A stretch of DNA of 64,000 bases from Oligoflexia bacterium (lineage in GTDB: Bacteria > Bdellovibrionota > UBA1018): contig CAITVN010000215.1 of NCBI GenBank assembly GCA_903895855.1, positions 53,331 to 117,330 of the forward strand. Reading direction: 5' to 3'. The translations under genes and the position numbers were made by a program. Numbering within the stretch: the stretch's first letter is position 1; each line of letters begins with the position of its first letter. Positions 38,347-46,918 of the stretch are shown one piece after another. The notes under the pieces were generated by a model. It searched no databases. It was not told the DNA's origin and saw nothing but the letters and a program-made list of their open reading frames with translations.

Positions 38347-39057
38347 CTATAAACTTTTAACCGCTTTACGAACTGTAATAACACCGCTTCTTGGTCCTGG
38401 AACACTTCCGTGAACCAAGATCAATCCATTCTCAACATCAACCTTAACAACTTTAATGTTTTGGACGGTTACCTTTACATTGCCCATTTGGCCAGGCATT
38501 TTCTTATTTTTGAAACATTTTCCGGGATCGGCTCGATTTCCGATAGAACCTAGCGATCGATGATTCACAGAGGCACCGTGGGTCTTGTGTCCACCAGCCA
38601 TATGAAAGCGCTTCATACCGCCCTGAAATCCTTTACCCTTACTCACTGAGGTCACATCAACGAGATCGCCGTCTTTTAGAAAGTCAAGACCCAGCTCATT
38701 GCCAACAGTCAAACCGTCAAGCTTGTCGTCAGCCGACACGCGAAACTCTTGATAGTGATAGAAGCCAGTAGCATTTACTTTCTTCGCAATGCCAGCTTCT
38801 GGTTTTGTGGTATTTTTAGCTTTTTTCTCAATAAAGCCCACTTGAACAGCTGAATAACCCTCTTTGGTTTTAGACTTCAACTGTGTGATCACATTTGATC
38901 GTAACTCGATAACCGTGACAGCCTGAAGGGCTCCATCAGCAGTGTACACTTGAGTCATTCCAGCCTTCACACCTAAGATTCCGCCACGGCCACTTGCAAG
39001 CGTACTCTTAGCGCGATTTGTGGTACTAGACACACTTTTAGCGTTCTGGTTTTCCAT
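38347..39057 (-). CDS. rplC: 50S ribosomal protein L3
   Basis: L3 is clear from GILGVKAGMTQVYTADGALQ, then DVTSVSKGKGFQGGMKRFHM and KKMPGQMGNVKVTVQN. The track start is GTG at 39096. ATG at 39057 (MENQNAKSVSSTTNRAKS) lies 11 bases after GGAG and clears the inverted repeat upstream, so I prefer it, giving 236 residues. About 25 residues before the core are lineage-specific. The gene follows a gap of over 300 bases after rpsJ. Confidence 0.93.
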   Translation of the reverse strand: MENQNAKSVSSTTNRAKSTLASGRGGILGVKAGMTQVYTADGALQAVTVIELRSNVITQLKSKTKEGYSAVQVGFIEKKAKNTTKPEAGIAKKVNATGFYHYQEFRVSADDKLDGLTVGNELGLDFLKDGDLVDVTSVSKGKGFQGGMKRFHMAGGHKTHGASVNHRSLGSIGNRADPGKCFKNKKMPGQMGNVKVTVQNIKVVKVDVENGLILVHGSVPGPRSGVITVRKAVKSL

Positions 39058-39395
39058 AGTTTCCCGCACTCCAATTTCTACATCTACGTTCTTCACGTGC
39101 CTCAGAAATCTGAGACACTTGATTGACTAAGCTTTTCTCACAGTAGCATCACCGGGAAGCCGTCAGTTATGACGTCAAGGCCGCCGGATGCTTGCACTGT
39201 AAAACCGGTCAAGTTGACTTACCAATTCGGAAAGGATTACCTTTGGAAGTGAGCAGTATCGACTTAACCACCTAATTTAATATTGCTGCTAGCTTTGGGG
39301 TCTAAGAGCAAAAACTTCACCAAGTTTAAAACACATTTTGAGGAAGAGTACTCTAATTAGAGGTTGTTCCCCAAAAATTCAAGAGAAAATTTAAA
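39058..39395. other. Long gap between rpsJ and rplC
   Basis: In most bacteria these two genes are nearly touching, whereas here ~340 bases separate them. No ORF is evident. On the minus strand a small hairpin AAACTT-GGTG-AAGTTT followed by TT lies at 39309-39328. Close to rplC there is a perfect-but-one inverted repeat (39097-39118). I could not find a convincing sigma-70 promoter. Confidence 0.6.
39097..39118 (-). promoter_or_regulatory. 22-base inverted repeat upstream of rplC
   Basis: The minus strand reads GTGTCTCAGATTTCTGAGGC then AC. The arms GTGTCTCAG and CTGAGGCAC pair over 9 bases with one T-G pair. It ends 40 bases before the preferred rplC start and could be a leader hairpin in the mRNA or a protein-binding site in DNA. 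Its role is not known. Confidence 0.5.
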
Positions 39396-39707
39396 TTAAG
39401 ACTTAATTTCTACATCTACACCGGCAGACAGATCGAGTTTCATCAATGAATCGACGGTTTGTTGTGTAGGTTCTACAATATCTAGTAATCTTTTATGTGT
39501 TCTCACTTCGAATTGTTCGCGCGATTTTTTATCAATGTGCGGAGAACGAAGTACGCAATATTTATTGATAACGGTAGGAAGAGGAATCGGGCCTCTCACG
39601 GTAGCGCCAGTGCGCTTAGCTGTTTCAACGATCTCGAAGACCGACTGATCTAATACTCGGTGGTCAAAAGCTTTTAATTTAATACGAATTTTGTGTTCTA
39701 GAGCCAT
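39396..39707 (-). CDS. rpsJ: 30S ribosomal protein S10
   Basis: [20 protein letters not shown], then [20 protein letters not shown] and [20 protein letters not shown], identify S10 at 103 residues, also known as NusE in transcription antitermination. It opens the S10 set 174 bases after fusA. No tuf gene lies between them. AAAGGGACTGCAAA precedes the ATG. Confidence 0.97.
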   Translation of the reverse strand: MALEHKIRIKLKAFDHRVLDQSVFEIVETAKRTGATVRGPIPLPTVINKYCVLRSPHIDKKSREQFEVRTHKRLLDIVEPTQQTVDSLMKLDLSAGVDVEIKS

Positions 39708-39760
39708 TTTGCAGTCCCTTTCGATTGGTTTTTAACCATTTAAAGCCAAGGTCGAGTTCC

Positions 39761-39788
39761 CTCAGCGAGAGAAGGTATTCTCGTTGAG
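39761..39788 (-). promoter_or_regulatory. Leader hairpin upstream of rpsJ
   Basis: On the minus strand CTCAACGAGA and TCTCGCTGAG pair over about 9 of 10 positions with an 8-base loop, 54 bases before the rpsJ ATG. There is no T run, so it is not a terminator. It could be a leader structure, but nothing in the sequence proves a function. Confidence 0.35.
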
Positions 39789-39815
39789 CAATTTCATTAT
39801 TGGCGTAGTTGTTCG

Positions 39816-39845
39816 TCTATAGAGGTAGTCAACCCGAAGATGCAA
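39816..39845 (-). promoter_or_regulatory. Possible sigma-70-type promoter before rpsJ
   Basis: On the minus strand TTGCAT and TATAGA are 18 bases apart, about 110 bases upstream of rpsJ. Matches to consensus are partial. rpsJ may instead be transcribed from the fusA promoter, because no terminator is seen between fusA and rpsJ. Confidence 0.3.
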
Positions 39846-39881
39846 GAAGAATCGATCGCATCAGCGCGAAAACAAACACAG

Positions 39882-41963
39882 TTATCGAATCAGCACCCCA
39901 GCTTTTACCAAGATATCTTCAGCAGCAGCCTGAGGAACAGGCTCGTAGTGCGAAAACTCCATCGTGTAGTTTGCCCTACCCTGAGAGGCTGACCGCAACG
40001 CTGTGGAATAACCAAACATTTGCGCCAGAGGAACCTCGGCCTTGATTATCTGAAGACCATGACGCATTGCCATATTTAATATCTTACCGCGTCGTGAATT
40101 CAAGTCGCCGATGACTCCACCCATATAGGCCTCGGGGCAGCTCACCTCGCAACTCATCACAGGCTCAAGAAGCGTCGGGCCCCCTTTTTGGCAGGCCTCT
40201 TTAAATGCAATCGACGCGGCGATTTTATATGCAATTTCTGTTGAATCGGTCTCATGCGAAGAACCATCTAAGAGGGTCGCCTTCATGTCGACAGCTGGAA
40301 ATCCAGCCAGAACTCCGCCTAGCATCGCCTCTTGAACCCCTTTTTCGATCGCAGGAATGAACTCTCTTGGAATTTTGTCTGGCATAATCGAATTCACAAA
40401 CTGAAAGCCTTTTCCTCGAGCTATTGGCTCAAAAAGCAAAACGACATGCCCATACTGACCTTTACCTCCAGCATCGCGAATAAATTTTCCTTCGCCCTTT
40501 GCCGAGGCGCCGATAGTCTCTTTATACGCAACCTGAGGTTTACCAATGTTTCCTTCGACTTTAAACTCGCGCTTCATGCGGTCGACGATGATCTCAAGGT
40601 GCAGCTCGCCCATACCGCTGATCAAAGTCTGACCGGTATCTTCATTCACTGTGACTCTGAACGATGGGTCTTCCATCGCAAGCCTCTGCAACGCAGAACC
40701 CAATTTTTCTTGATCGGCTTTCGTCTTAGGCTCGATCGCAATTGAAATAACTGGTTCAGGAAATTCGATTTTCTCAAGCAAAATTGGCTCTTTTTCACTA
40801 CAAATCGTATCACCGGTGGTGCTAAAACGCATACCAACCGCAGCCGCAATCTCACCGATCGACACTTTATTAATGTCTTCGCGCTTATTGGCGTGCATCT
40901 GTAACAAACGCCCAATTCTCTCTCGCTTACCTTTTGCTGAATTGAGAACCATCTGACCAGTCTCTACCGAGCCAGAGTAGACTCGAAAAAATGTTAGGGT
41001 GCCAACAAACGGATCGTTCATGATCTTAAACGCAAGAGCCGAAAATGGCTCATCTAGTGCTGGCTTTCTTTTTAGCACAAATTCAAGCTTTTCTGGGTCA
41101 TGACCTTCGACTGGCTTAATATCTAACGGTGACGGTAAATAATCTAAGATAGCATCTAGCAGCGCTTGAACGCCTTTATTCTTGAAGCTCGCCCCACAAA
41201 GAACCGGAACCATCTTGAGCGAGATACACCCCTTACGAATAGCCGCATTGATTGAAGCTTCTGAAATCGCGCCACCCGACAAAAAAGCATCCATCAAGGT
41301 GTCATCGTACTCTGAAACAGCCTCGAGTAAAATTTCACGCGACTGTGCCGCTTCTTCTTTCAAGTTATCTGGGATTTCAATTTCATGAGGGGGTTTGTCG
41401 TTTGACTCCCAAACCAGAGCCTTCATTCTAACCAAATCAACATAGCCACTAAAGGTATCTTCAGCACCAATAGGAATTTGAATCGGAATCGCATTAGCAC
41501 CAAGACGCTCACGCATTTCGGTGACAACATCTGAAAAGTTAGCTCCGACTCGATCCATTTTATTGACAAAAGCAATTCGCGGAACATGGTATTTATTCGC
41601 CTGGCGCCAGACGGTTTCTGACTGGGGCTCAACCCCTCCGACAGCACAGAACACACCAATTGCTCCATCTAGCACTCGAAGAGATCTTTCAACTTCAATA
41701 GTGAAGTCAACATGCCCAGGGGTATCGATAATATTGATGCGGTAATCTTTCCAAAAGCAGGTCGTAGCAGCCGAAGTAATGGTAATACCTCGTTCTTGTT
41801 CTTGAGGCATCCAGTCCATGACAGTATTGCCTTCATGAACTTCGCCCATTTTATGAACTTTACCAGTGTAAAATAGAATTCGCTCAGTGGTCGTGGTCTT
41901 GCCAGCGTCGATGTGAGCCATGATTCCGATGTTACGAATTTTCAAAAGGTCGACTGAACTCAT
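39882..41963 (-). CDS. fusA: Elongation factor G
   Basis: This 693-residue GTPase has the G1 loop [19 protein letters not shown], the switch II region [14 protein letters not shown] and G4 NKMDRVG, plus domains II-V ([18 protein letters not shown], then [20 protein letters not shown]). It drives translocation. AAGGACTTAAA precedes the ATG. A strong terminator separates it from rpsG upstream, so it probably has its own promoter. Confidence 0.98.
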   Translation of the reverse strand: MSSVDLLKIRNIGIMAHIDAGKTTTTERILFYTGKVHKMGEVHEGNTVMDWMPQEQERGITITSAATTCFWKDYRINIIDTPGHVDFTIEVERSLRVLDGAIGVFCAVGGVEPQSETVWRQANKYHVPRIAFVNKMDRVGANFSDVVTEMRERLGANAIPIQIPIGAEDTFSGYVDLVRMKALVWESNDKPPHEIEIPDNLKEEAAQSREILLEAVSEYDDTLMDAFLSGGAISEASINAAIRKGCISLKMVPVLCGASFKNKGVQALLDAILDYLPSPLDIKPVEGHDPEKLEFVLKRKPALDEPFSALAFKIMNDPFVGTLTFFRVYSGSVETGQMVLNSAKGKRERIGRLLQMHANKREDINKVSIGEIAAAVGMRFSTTGDTICSEKEPILLEKIEFPEPVISIAIEPKTKADQEKLGSALQRLAMEDPSFRVTVNEDTGQTLISGMGELHLEIIVDRMKREFKVEGNIGKPQVAYKETIGASAKGEGKFIRDAGGKGQYGHVVLLFEPIARGKGFQFVNSIMPDKIPREFIPAIEKGVQEAMLGGVLAGFPAVDMKATLLDGSSHETDSTEIAYKIAASIAFKEACQKGGPTLLEPVMSCEVSCPEAYMGGVIGDLNSRRGKILNMAMRHGLQIIKAEVPLAQMFGYSTALRSASQGRANYTMEFSHYEPVPQAAAEDILVKAGVLIR

Positions 41964-42055
41964 TTTAAGTCCTTATTCAAATATTTCATTTACCCGAAGT
42001 GTAATCAAAGGATTCAATTTTGACCACACTTCTCAGGTGTCCAAAGTCTGCTCAC

Positions 42056-42095
42056 AAAACAAAAACCCCTTTGATCGTATCCGACCAAAGGGGTT
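42056..42095 (-). terminator. Rho-independent terminator between rpsG and fusA
   Basis: On the minus strand AACCCCTTTGGTC and GATCAAAGGGGTT form a 13-base stem (one G-T pair) with a 6-base loop, followed by TTTGTTTTG. It lies about 45 bases after the rpsG stop and should end the rpsL-rpsG transcript before fusA. Confidence 0.85.
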
Positions 42096-42139
42096 GATAA
42101 AAGTCTTACATAAAAGATTTTCTAACCAGCCGCTAGCAA

Positions 42140-42610
42140 TTACCAGCGATAATGAGCGAAAGCTTTATTGGCTTCTGCCATTTTGTGAACGTCTTCACGT
42201 TTCTTAATAGCCCCACCACGACCGTTAGCTGCATCAATCACTTCGCCAGCCAATCGCTCTGCCATTGAATGTTCAGGGCGACCACGAGCTGAATCGATCA
42301 ACCAACGTGAACCGAGAGACTGTCTACGAGCAGGCTTCACTTCAACAGGAACCTGATAGTTAGCACCACCGACTCGGCGAGATTTCACTTCTAAAACCGG
42401 CTTGACGTTCTCAAGGGCTTTTTTGAAAATTTTCACGCCTTCTTCGCTAGTTTTTTCAGTGATGATGTCTAAGCAACCGTAGAAAATTCTTTCTGCAGTT
42501 GATTTCTTACCATCCTGAAGAAGACTGGAGATAAACTTAGTTACCACCACATCATTAAACTTCGGATCAGGGAGAATTTCGCGCTTTCTAACAACTTTTT
42601 TACGACCCAT
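42140..42610 (-). CDS. rpsG: 30S ribosomal protein S7
   Basis: [20 protein letters not shown], then [20 protein letters not shown] and the C-terminal [19 protein letters not shown], give S7 at 156 residues. S7 nucleates the 30S head and in E. coli represses the str operon. It follows rpsL by 23 bases. Confidence 0.97.
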   Translation of the reverse strand: MGRKKVVRKREILPDPKFNDVVVTKFISSLLQDGKKSTAERIFYGCLDIITEKTSEEGVKIFKKALENVKPVLEVKSRRVGGANYQVPVEVKPARRQSLGSRWLIDSARGRPEHSMAERLAGEVIDAANGRGGAIKKREDVHKMAEANKAFAHYRW

Positions 42611-42633
42611 GGTATTTCCTTACTATCTGATTA

Positions 42634-43029
42634 TTATTTTGCGGCTGCTGCGGCTCCGGCAGCAACTTTCTTGGTGCCGTATTTTGAACGGCTTTGTTTT
42701 CTGTTAGCAACGCCTTGAGTATCAAGGGTACCGCGAACAGTGTGGTAACGAACACCGGGAAGATCTTTCACACGACCTCCACGAATCAACACGATCGAGT
42801 GTTCTTGAAGATTGTGGCCAACGCCAGGAATGTATGAAGTCACTTCGTATCCGTTAGAAAGTCTGACACGGCAAACTTTACGGAGAGCTGAATTCGGCTT
42901 CTTCGGAGTTGTTGTATAAACGCGTGTACAAACGCCGCGCTTTTGAGGGCAACTATTCAAAGCTGGAGATTTGGTCTTCCAAAGCTTCTTTCCACGACCC
43001 TTACGGACGAGCTGGTTAATTGTGGGCAT
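42634..43029 (-). CDS. rpsL: 30S ribosomal protein S12
   Basis: [20 protein letters not shown], then [20 protein letters not shown] and [20 protein letters not shown], are S12 at 131 residues. The lysines that change in streptomycin-resistant mutants (in TTPKKPNS and GRVKDLPG) are the wild-type ones. AAAGGAATTG lies upstream of the ATG. A strong promoter is visible just upstream. Confidence 0.97.
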   Translation of the reverse strand: MPTINQLVRKGRGKKLWKTKSPALNSCPQKRGVCTRVYTTTPKKPNSALRKVCRVRLSNGYEVTSYIPGVGHNLQEHSIVLIRGGRVKDLPGVRYHTVRGTLDTQGVANRKQSRSKYGTKKVAAGAAAAAK

Positions 43030-43057
43030 GCTAAATCAATTCCTTTCGAGAACGCCG

Positions 43058-43086
43058 AAAATAGACGAGCGGGCCATCAGGGTCAA
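43058..43086 (-). promoter_or_regulatory. Sigma-70-type promoter of rpsL-rpsG
   Basis: On the minus strand TTGACC (43086-43081) and TATTTT (43063-43058) are separated by exactly 17 bases. The predicted start of transcription is near 43051, leaving a leader of about 20 bases that holds the rpsL ribosome site. The spacer is GC-rich (GGCCCGCTCG), similar to the discriminator-rich promoters of translation genes. Confidence 0.75.
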
Positions 43087-43229
43087 GGCTTAAATCAAAA
43101 ATGAATCATGAAATGAGAAAGAAAGTGGGCATTTTCGCGCATTATTTTGTGTGTAGCAGCCTCGAAAGCACGATGATACGGTGCGTCGTAGAAGAAACAA
43201 CCCAGTTCTTAAATAAAGGAGACCCCCAA

Positions 43230-43682
43230 ATGTTATTCAAATTAGCAATCACTACCGCAATCGTCGCCGCGATCACCGTGGCATCAACAGCCAGCGCAGA
43301 TGTTGGATCTGTTTCATTTCATTCAAATGATGCAATCAAAAGAACCAAGGTCATGTACACAGTCGACGCAGCTACTGGCAACGTCTACGCGAAGGTTACA
43401 GCTTACGCTCGAACCCTCAACTCAATGCCGAAAGGCCCGACCTATCATGAGCAAAAAATCGGAAGTGGAAAAGTTCTGCTTTCAAGCCTGAAATACGATG
43501 CAGCTAAAGAAGTCATTACCGCTCCGGGAATGCAAGCCGTTTGCGCTACCGTTCGTGATGCTCACTGGCCTTTTGGCGGCATCGTTATCGAACCAACTGG
43601 TGAGTGCCCAATCTCAACGACAGTTTCGAAAACTGGCCGCGGCAGTTACGAAGTGTCAGTTTCCTTGGGATTCAACAAGTAA
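43230..43682 (+). CDS. Small exported protein of unknown function
   Basis: The ORF track opens at 43101, but the ATG at 43230 is the likely start. AAAGGAGACCCCCAA precedes it, and it begins a typical signal peptide (MLFKLAITTAIVAAITVAST, cleaved after SASA). The mature part is about 128 residues, with two cysteines (AVCATVRD, GECPIS) that could form a disulfide. I do not recognise a family. It is divergent from rpsL and followed by a strong hairpin. Confidence 0.75.
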   Translation: MLFKLAITTAIVAAITVASTASADVGSVSFHSNDAIKRTKVMYTVDAATGNVYAKVTAYARTLNSMPKGPTYHEQKIGSGKVLLSSLKYDAAKEVITAPGMQAVCATVRDAHWPFGGIVIEPTGECPISTTVSKTGRGSYEVSVSLGFNK

Positions 43683-43714
43683 AGACTGATCAAAACCTGA
43701 CAACGTGACGAATG

Positions 43715-43790
43715 GGGCCCCAGAAGGTGCTGCTGAATCGGTGATTCACTTCATTATACAGCCGACAAACTGGGGCCCTTTTCTTTTTTC
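43715..43790 (+). terminator. Long-armed terminator after the small exported protein
   Basis: GGGCCCCAG (43715-43723) and CTGGGGCCC (43770-43778) are perfect reverse complements, followed by TTTTCTTTTTTC. The ~46-base interior contains a smaller hairpin, GAATC-GGT-GATTC. This probably ends the exported-protein transcript, although the large loop is unusual. Confidence 0.6.
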
Positions 43791-43818
43791 GAATTCGTGA
43801 TACTGAATTCTCATCACC

Positions 43819-44844
43819 ATGAATAAAATTCGCCACGACATTTCTCGAATTCGCGTTGCTATCGTTTCAATTGTAGCCGGCTTGCTCATCTTAGGCTTAA
43901 AGTGGATCGCGTACAACTTAACCGGCTCTTCAGCGCTCAAATCTGATGCATTAGAAAGCATCGTGAATGTCGTTGCGGCATGCTTTGCTCTCGGCGCATT
44001 GATCTTTGCTGATCAACCGGCAGACAAAGACCATCCGTATGGACACGGCAAAATAGAATTTTTTTCAGCCGCCTTTGAAGGTGGATTGATTTCACTCGCC
44101 GCTATTTTGATTATATTCGACGCAGGCAAAACCCTTTACGAAGGCGCCCACTTGATGCAGCTCGAAAAAGGCCTTGGCATCAACTTGGTTGCAGGCCTGC
44201 TGAACGGCTTACTTGGCTGGTACCTCGTTCGACGCGGCAAACAAACCCACTCAGAAGCACTCACCGCTGACGGTCAACATGTGCTTTCAGATTTTTATAC
44301 CACTTTAGGCTTACTCGCCGGCCTGTGTTTGGTTTGGATCACCGGATATCATTGGCTTGATCCGGTCATTGCACTCGGGGTCGGACTGATGCTGGTTCGC
44401 ACTGGTTTCAAGTTAGTTTCAAAATCAGCAGACGCCCTACTCGACAAGCAAGACTTAACCCTGCTTGGTCAAATCGTAGGCCTAATTGAAAGCACTAAGC
44501 CAAAAGAGATTATTGCCCTTCACGAAATGCGGGCAATGAGATCAGGACATCACTCTCACATCGATGTGCATGTGGTGGTACCTGAGTACTTTACCATCGC
44601 CAAGGCCCACGACCTTGTCGAATTTTATGGGGAGTCTATCATTAAACAAGCCGGAATTTCGGGCGAATTTCATTCACACGTTGACCCCTGCGGACGCCTC
44701 TACTGCGCAAGCTGCGATTTGAGCGAATGCAAGATCAGAACTGAACCCCTGAAATCGGCATTCAAGGTGAACATTGAAACCGTTCAACAGCTCGGCCATA
44801 ATCACTCGAGCGCTGAAACAGCGAGCGTTTCGGTTAACGGTTAA
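43819..44844 (+). CDS. Cation diffusion facilitator family transporter
   Basis: This 341-residue protein has about six membrane segments and CDF signatures: SSALKSDALESIVNVVAACF in TM2, DKDHPYGHGKIEFFSAAFEG in the TM2-TM3 loop, and GQHVLSDFYTTLGLLAG in TM5. The C-terminal cytoplasmic domain (RSGHHSHIDVHVVVPEYFT) is rich in His. These antiporters export divalent metals such as Zn, Fe, Mn or Co. TM2 has E-S-I-V-N and TM5 has H-V-L-S-D, so the metal choice is uncertain. A cysteine cluster (YCASCDLSEC) near the C-terminus is an addition that may bind metal. Confidence 0.9.
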   Translation: MNKIRHDISRIRVAIVSIVAGLLILGLKWIAYNLTGSSALKSDALESIVNVVAACFALGALIFADQPADKDHPYGHGKIEFFSAAFEGGLISLAAILIIFDAGKTLYEGAHLMQLEKGLGINLVAGLLNGLLGWYLVRRGKQTHSEALTADGQHVLSDFYTTLGLLAGLCLVWITGYHWLDPVIALGVGLMLVRTGFKLVSKSADALLDKQDLTLLGQIVGLIESTKPKEIIALHEMRAMRSGHHSHIDVHVVVPEYFTIAKAHDLVEFYGESIIKQAGISGEFHSHVDPCGRLYCASCDLSECKIRTEPLKSAFKVNIETVQQLGHNHSSAETASVSVNG

Positions 44845-44880
44845 TGCGCTCGGACAGCCCTCAGTAAGTTACAGTTCGGC

Positions 44881-45594
44881 CTATTTATCTTTCTCAAGTC
44901 GAAGGTTATTTTGCTGAAGCAATCGAATGGCCTTTTGACTGGCCAAATTAGCTGAGCCTGGCAAACCCATGTCATTTAACAAACGCCAAGATGCATGACT
45001 GTGAGGAAATTTCAGGTCTTTTTTTGCTTCGGCGGTAAATTTACGAAACAACCTCTTCGCACTTTTCGCTGCGATCAGTTCTGCCAGTTTAGCGCGATAC
45101 TCGAGATTGACCGGGGATAACCCAGGAAAGCGCTGGTAATCACTGAAATGTTGAGCTTCGTGGTTCAAGTATGAGACTCGAAACGCCTCACTTGAAAACC
45201 GATATTTGTAGGCTTGCGCAACACAATAAAGAGCATCTGTATTCGTCACCGTATTTCGAACTCGGCTCTTCTTGATGGCTACGCTCTGGTTGCCCAAGAT
45301 AATTGATCCTGGCTGATTCCCCCAACGCGTCATTGTCTCGTTTCCGTGCTGATAGCGTGCCCCGCACAACTTGGTCACCTCAGACTCACATTCTTCGAGA
45401 AAAGCCTTCACGGCCGGTGGCAATAACATCGAAATCAAGAGGTGCTGCGAGTCAATCACAGAGCCATCCTTGCCCTCGATGAGATTATCTTGGAATTCTT
45501 TACGCCCAACTGGCTTCGCAAACTTCTTCTTGCTGGGTTCTTTAACTGCGTGTAATCCTGACATGGAGTGGTTCCTTTTCTGACTCGAGTTCAC
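44881..45594 (-). CDS. Chimeric ORF: IS256-like transposase N-terminus joined to HEXXH protein fragment
   Basis: Residues ~50-115 (EECESEVTKLCGARYQHG, then RWGNQPGSIILGNQSVAIKK and SRVRN) resemble the N-terminal region of mutator/IS256-type transposases. The catalytic DDE part of a transposase is absent. From about residue 120 the protein instead reads ALYCVAQAYKYRFSSEAFRV, then NHEAQHFSDYQRFPGL and LEYRAKLAEL, with a HEXXH motif (HEAQH) as in zinc metalloproteases. The reading frame is open throughout. The likeliest explanation is a deletion that fused the two, leaving a product of doubtful function. The assignment of the first half is by motif recall. Confidence 0.6.
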   Translation of the reverse strand: MNSSQKRNHSMSGLHAVKEPSKKKFAKPVGRKEFQDNLIEGKDGSVIDSQHLLISMLLPPAVKAFLEECESEVTKLCGARYQHGNETMTRWGNQPGSIILGNQSVAIKKSRVRNTVTNTDALYCVAQAYKYRFSSEAFRVSYLNHEAQHFSDYQRFPGLSPVNLEYRAKLAELIAAKSAKRLFRKFTAEAKKDLKFPHSHASWRLLNDMGLPGSANLASQKAIRLLQQNNLRLEKDK

Positions 45595-45827
45595 TCTCGG
45601 GTCGTTGAGTTATCTTTCAGTTTTGACAACCGAAAGAATGAACCACTCAACTTTTAATTTCAACTAGACTTGGGACATCCCCAGTTTTCAGGCTCCATCG
45701 CAAAACCACCGCCGCCCATCACAAATAATTGTCGTATCATTGATAGATGAGTACGCTGAGGTCGCTTCGAAAATCAAGGCGATCGAAAATCTTATCGCCA
45801 AAAATTAACCGCGCTGACTGAAGCGGT

Positions 45828-46199
45828 TTACTTGAATTCGCCAATTTCAATCCAGTTGCCATCGAAATCTTTCAGAACCTGATACCGATGAACTGGAGTC
45901 GTCTGGATTTCGCCGTAGAGCTCAACTTGGTGATTCTTCAATTTTTGCCGTTTCTCTTCAATATTGTGTACTCGAAATATCGGAACGATTCGACAGTCTT
46001 CACGACTGACTCGGCTTGGTTTATAACCTTCATGCAAAGTAAGGTAAGCGCCCTCGTTTTTCAATATAAGCATTCCGGCTTCTACGGACATGTCATTGAC
46101 TACCTGCAACTCGAGAAGATCGACGTAAAGGCACTTGGCTTTTTCTAAAGAACTGACGAAAATCATCACTTGTCCGACACCCGAAGTAGTCATCGCCAT
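45828..46199 (-). CDS. VOC (glyoxalase/bleomycin-resistance) family protein
   Basis: The ~123-residue product matches a single VOC domain. It begins GVGQVMIFVSSLEKAKCLYV and includes YLTLHEGYKPS, FRVHNIEEKRQKLKNHQVEL and the C-terminal VLKDFDGNWIEIGEFK, which has the usual metal-ligand region. The ORF track opens at a TTG (46352) within a 29-base repeat carrying GGAGG. The 51 residues between that TTG and ATG at 46199 show no VOC similarity, so I use the ATG. The substrate is unknown. Confidence 0.7.
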   Translation of the reverse strand: MAMTTSGVGQVMIFVSSLEKAKCLYVDLLELQVVNDMSVEAGMLILKNEGAYLTLHEGYKPSRVSREDCRIVPIFRVHNIEEKRQKLKNHQVELYGEIQTTPVHRYQVLKDFDGNWIEIGEFK

Positions 46200-46344
46200 T
46201 ATTACCGACCCCGATCTTTCTAGAGGTTCGTTTAGCATCGCAACGCTGAGTGAACAAGAACCGATTGGTTCGATTTTGTCGTTGATTCGTGAACCGACAA
46301 CCCTTTTCAAACTGCCTAGAAATGTCAGTGATTCATTTGGCATA

Positions 46345-46373
46345 GTTACCAAAAGTACCTCCGCAGCGGCGGT
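46345..46373. repeat. 29-base direct repeat, copy 1
   Basis: GTTACCAAAAGTACCTCCGC, then AGCGGCGGT, is identical to the copy at 47689-47717. Similarity falls off on both sides, with a few matches in the next ten bases. It contains the short palindrome CCGCAGCGG and, on the minus strand, GGAGG. Both copies lie in the scar-like zone. Confidence 0.8.
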
Positions 46374-46416
46374 AAATTGCGGACATCAATTCAGGTGAAG
46401 GCATAGTAAAACTGGG

Positions 46417-46797
46417 TTAGACCGCCTCTCGTCCTAGTCCAATGATTCTCTTTCTAGGAATCGACTGAATTGACACCAGCTCTCGAATCGCATCAAAAAC
46501 CAATTTGAACTGACCATCATACTTGAGTTCAAGCATAGCGACCCCCTGCTCGGTGAATGCCATCGGTGGTGTTCGACTACCTCCCCAAGTCGAACTTGAG
46601 GTCGCAAATTGCGACCTCAAGATTGCAACCTACTGTTTTGAAAGGATAAACATAAAGTCTAAAGGAAACCGAGTTAAATTGCGCTTAACTTGCTCGTTGA
46701 GACGCTTAGTGGGAACCTCATAAAGTTTTGCTAAGTCATGACCCAGTAAGACTTTTTCTCCGCGGATTAGAAAAACCTGAGATTCGATATCAATAAT
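46417..46797 (-). pseudogene. Decayed ORF6N-domain gene
   Basis: The minus strand reads, in one frame, [20 protein letters not shown], then [20 protein letters not shown] and [19 protein letters not shown] stop at 46630-46632 follows, then VAILRSQFATSSSTWGGSRT, PPMAFTEQGVAML and a tail ending KLVFDAIRELVSI. This is the layout of ORF6N proteins, which are common in phages and mobile elements. The stop interrupts it, the part normally between VAML and the QFKLVFDAIREL tail is missing, and no start is seen before a terminator at its 5' side. The track's 46417-46620 ORF is only its second half. Confidence 0.75.
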
Positions 46798-46826
46798 GCG
46801 TTCTCGCCAAGGCGACGGCAGGTTAA

Positions 46827-46868
46827 CAAAAAACTAAAAACCGCCTACTCCCTATCGGGAGAAGGCGG
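46827..46868 (-). terminator. Rho-independent terminator after the 177-residue exported protein
   Basis: On the minus strand CCGCC-TT-CTCCC and GGGAG-TA-GGCGG form a stem with an internal mismatch and a short loop, followed by TTTTTAGTTTTTTG. It lies about 50 bases after the stop at 46919. Confidence 0.8.
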
Positions 46869-46918
46869 CCAAAAAAATAACAGTTCAATACTAATCTAAA
46901 AAAATACTGAAGTAACTA

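Noticed and set aside
45700-45815. Short open stretch ending EYAEVASKIKAIENLIAKN on the plus strand
   Set aside because: It looks gene-like at its end but has no start or family and may be a remnant; too short to support.
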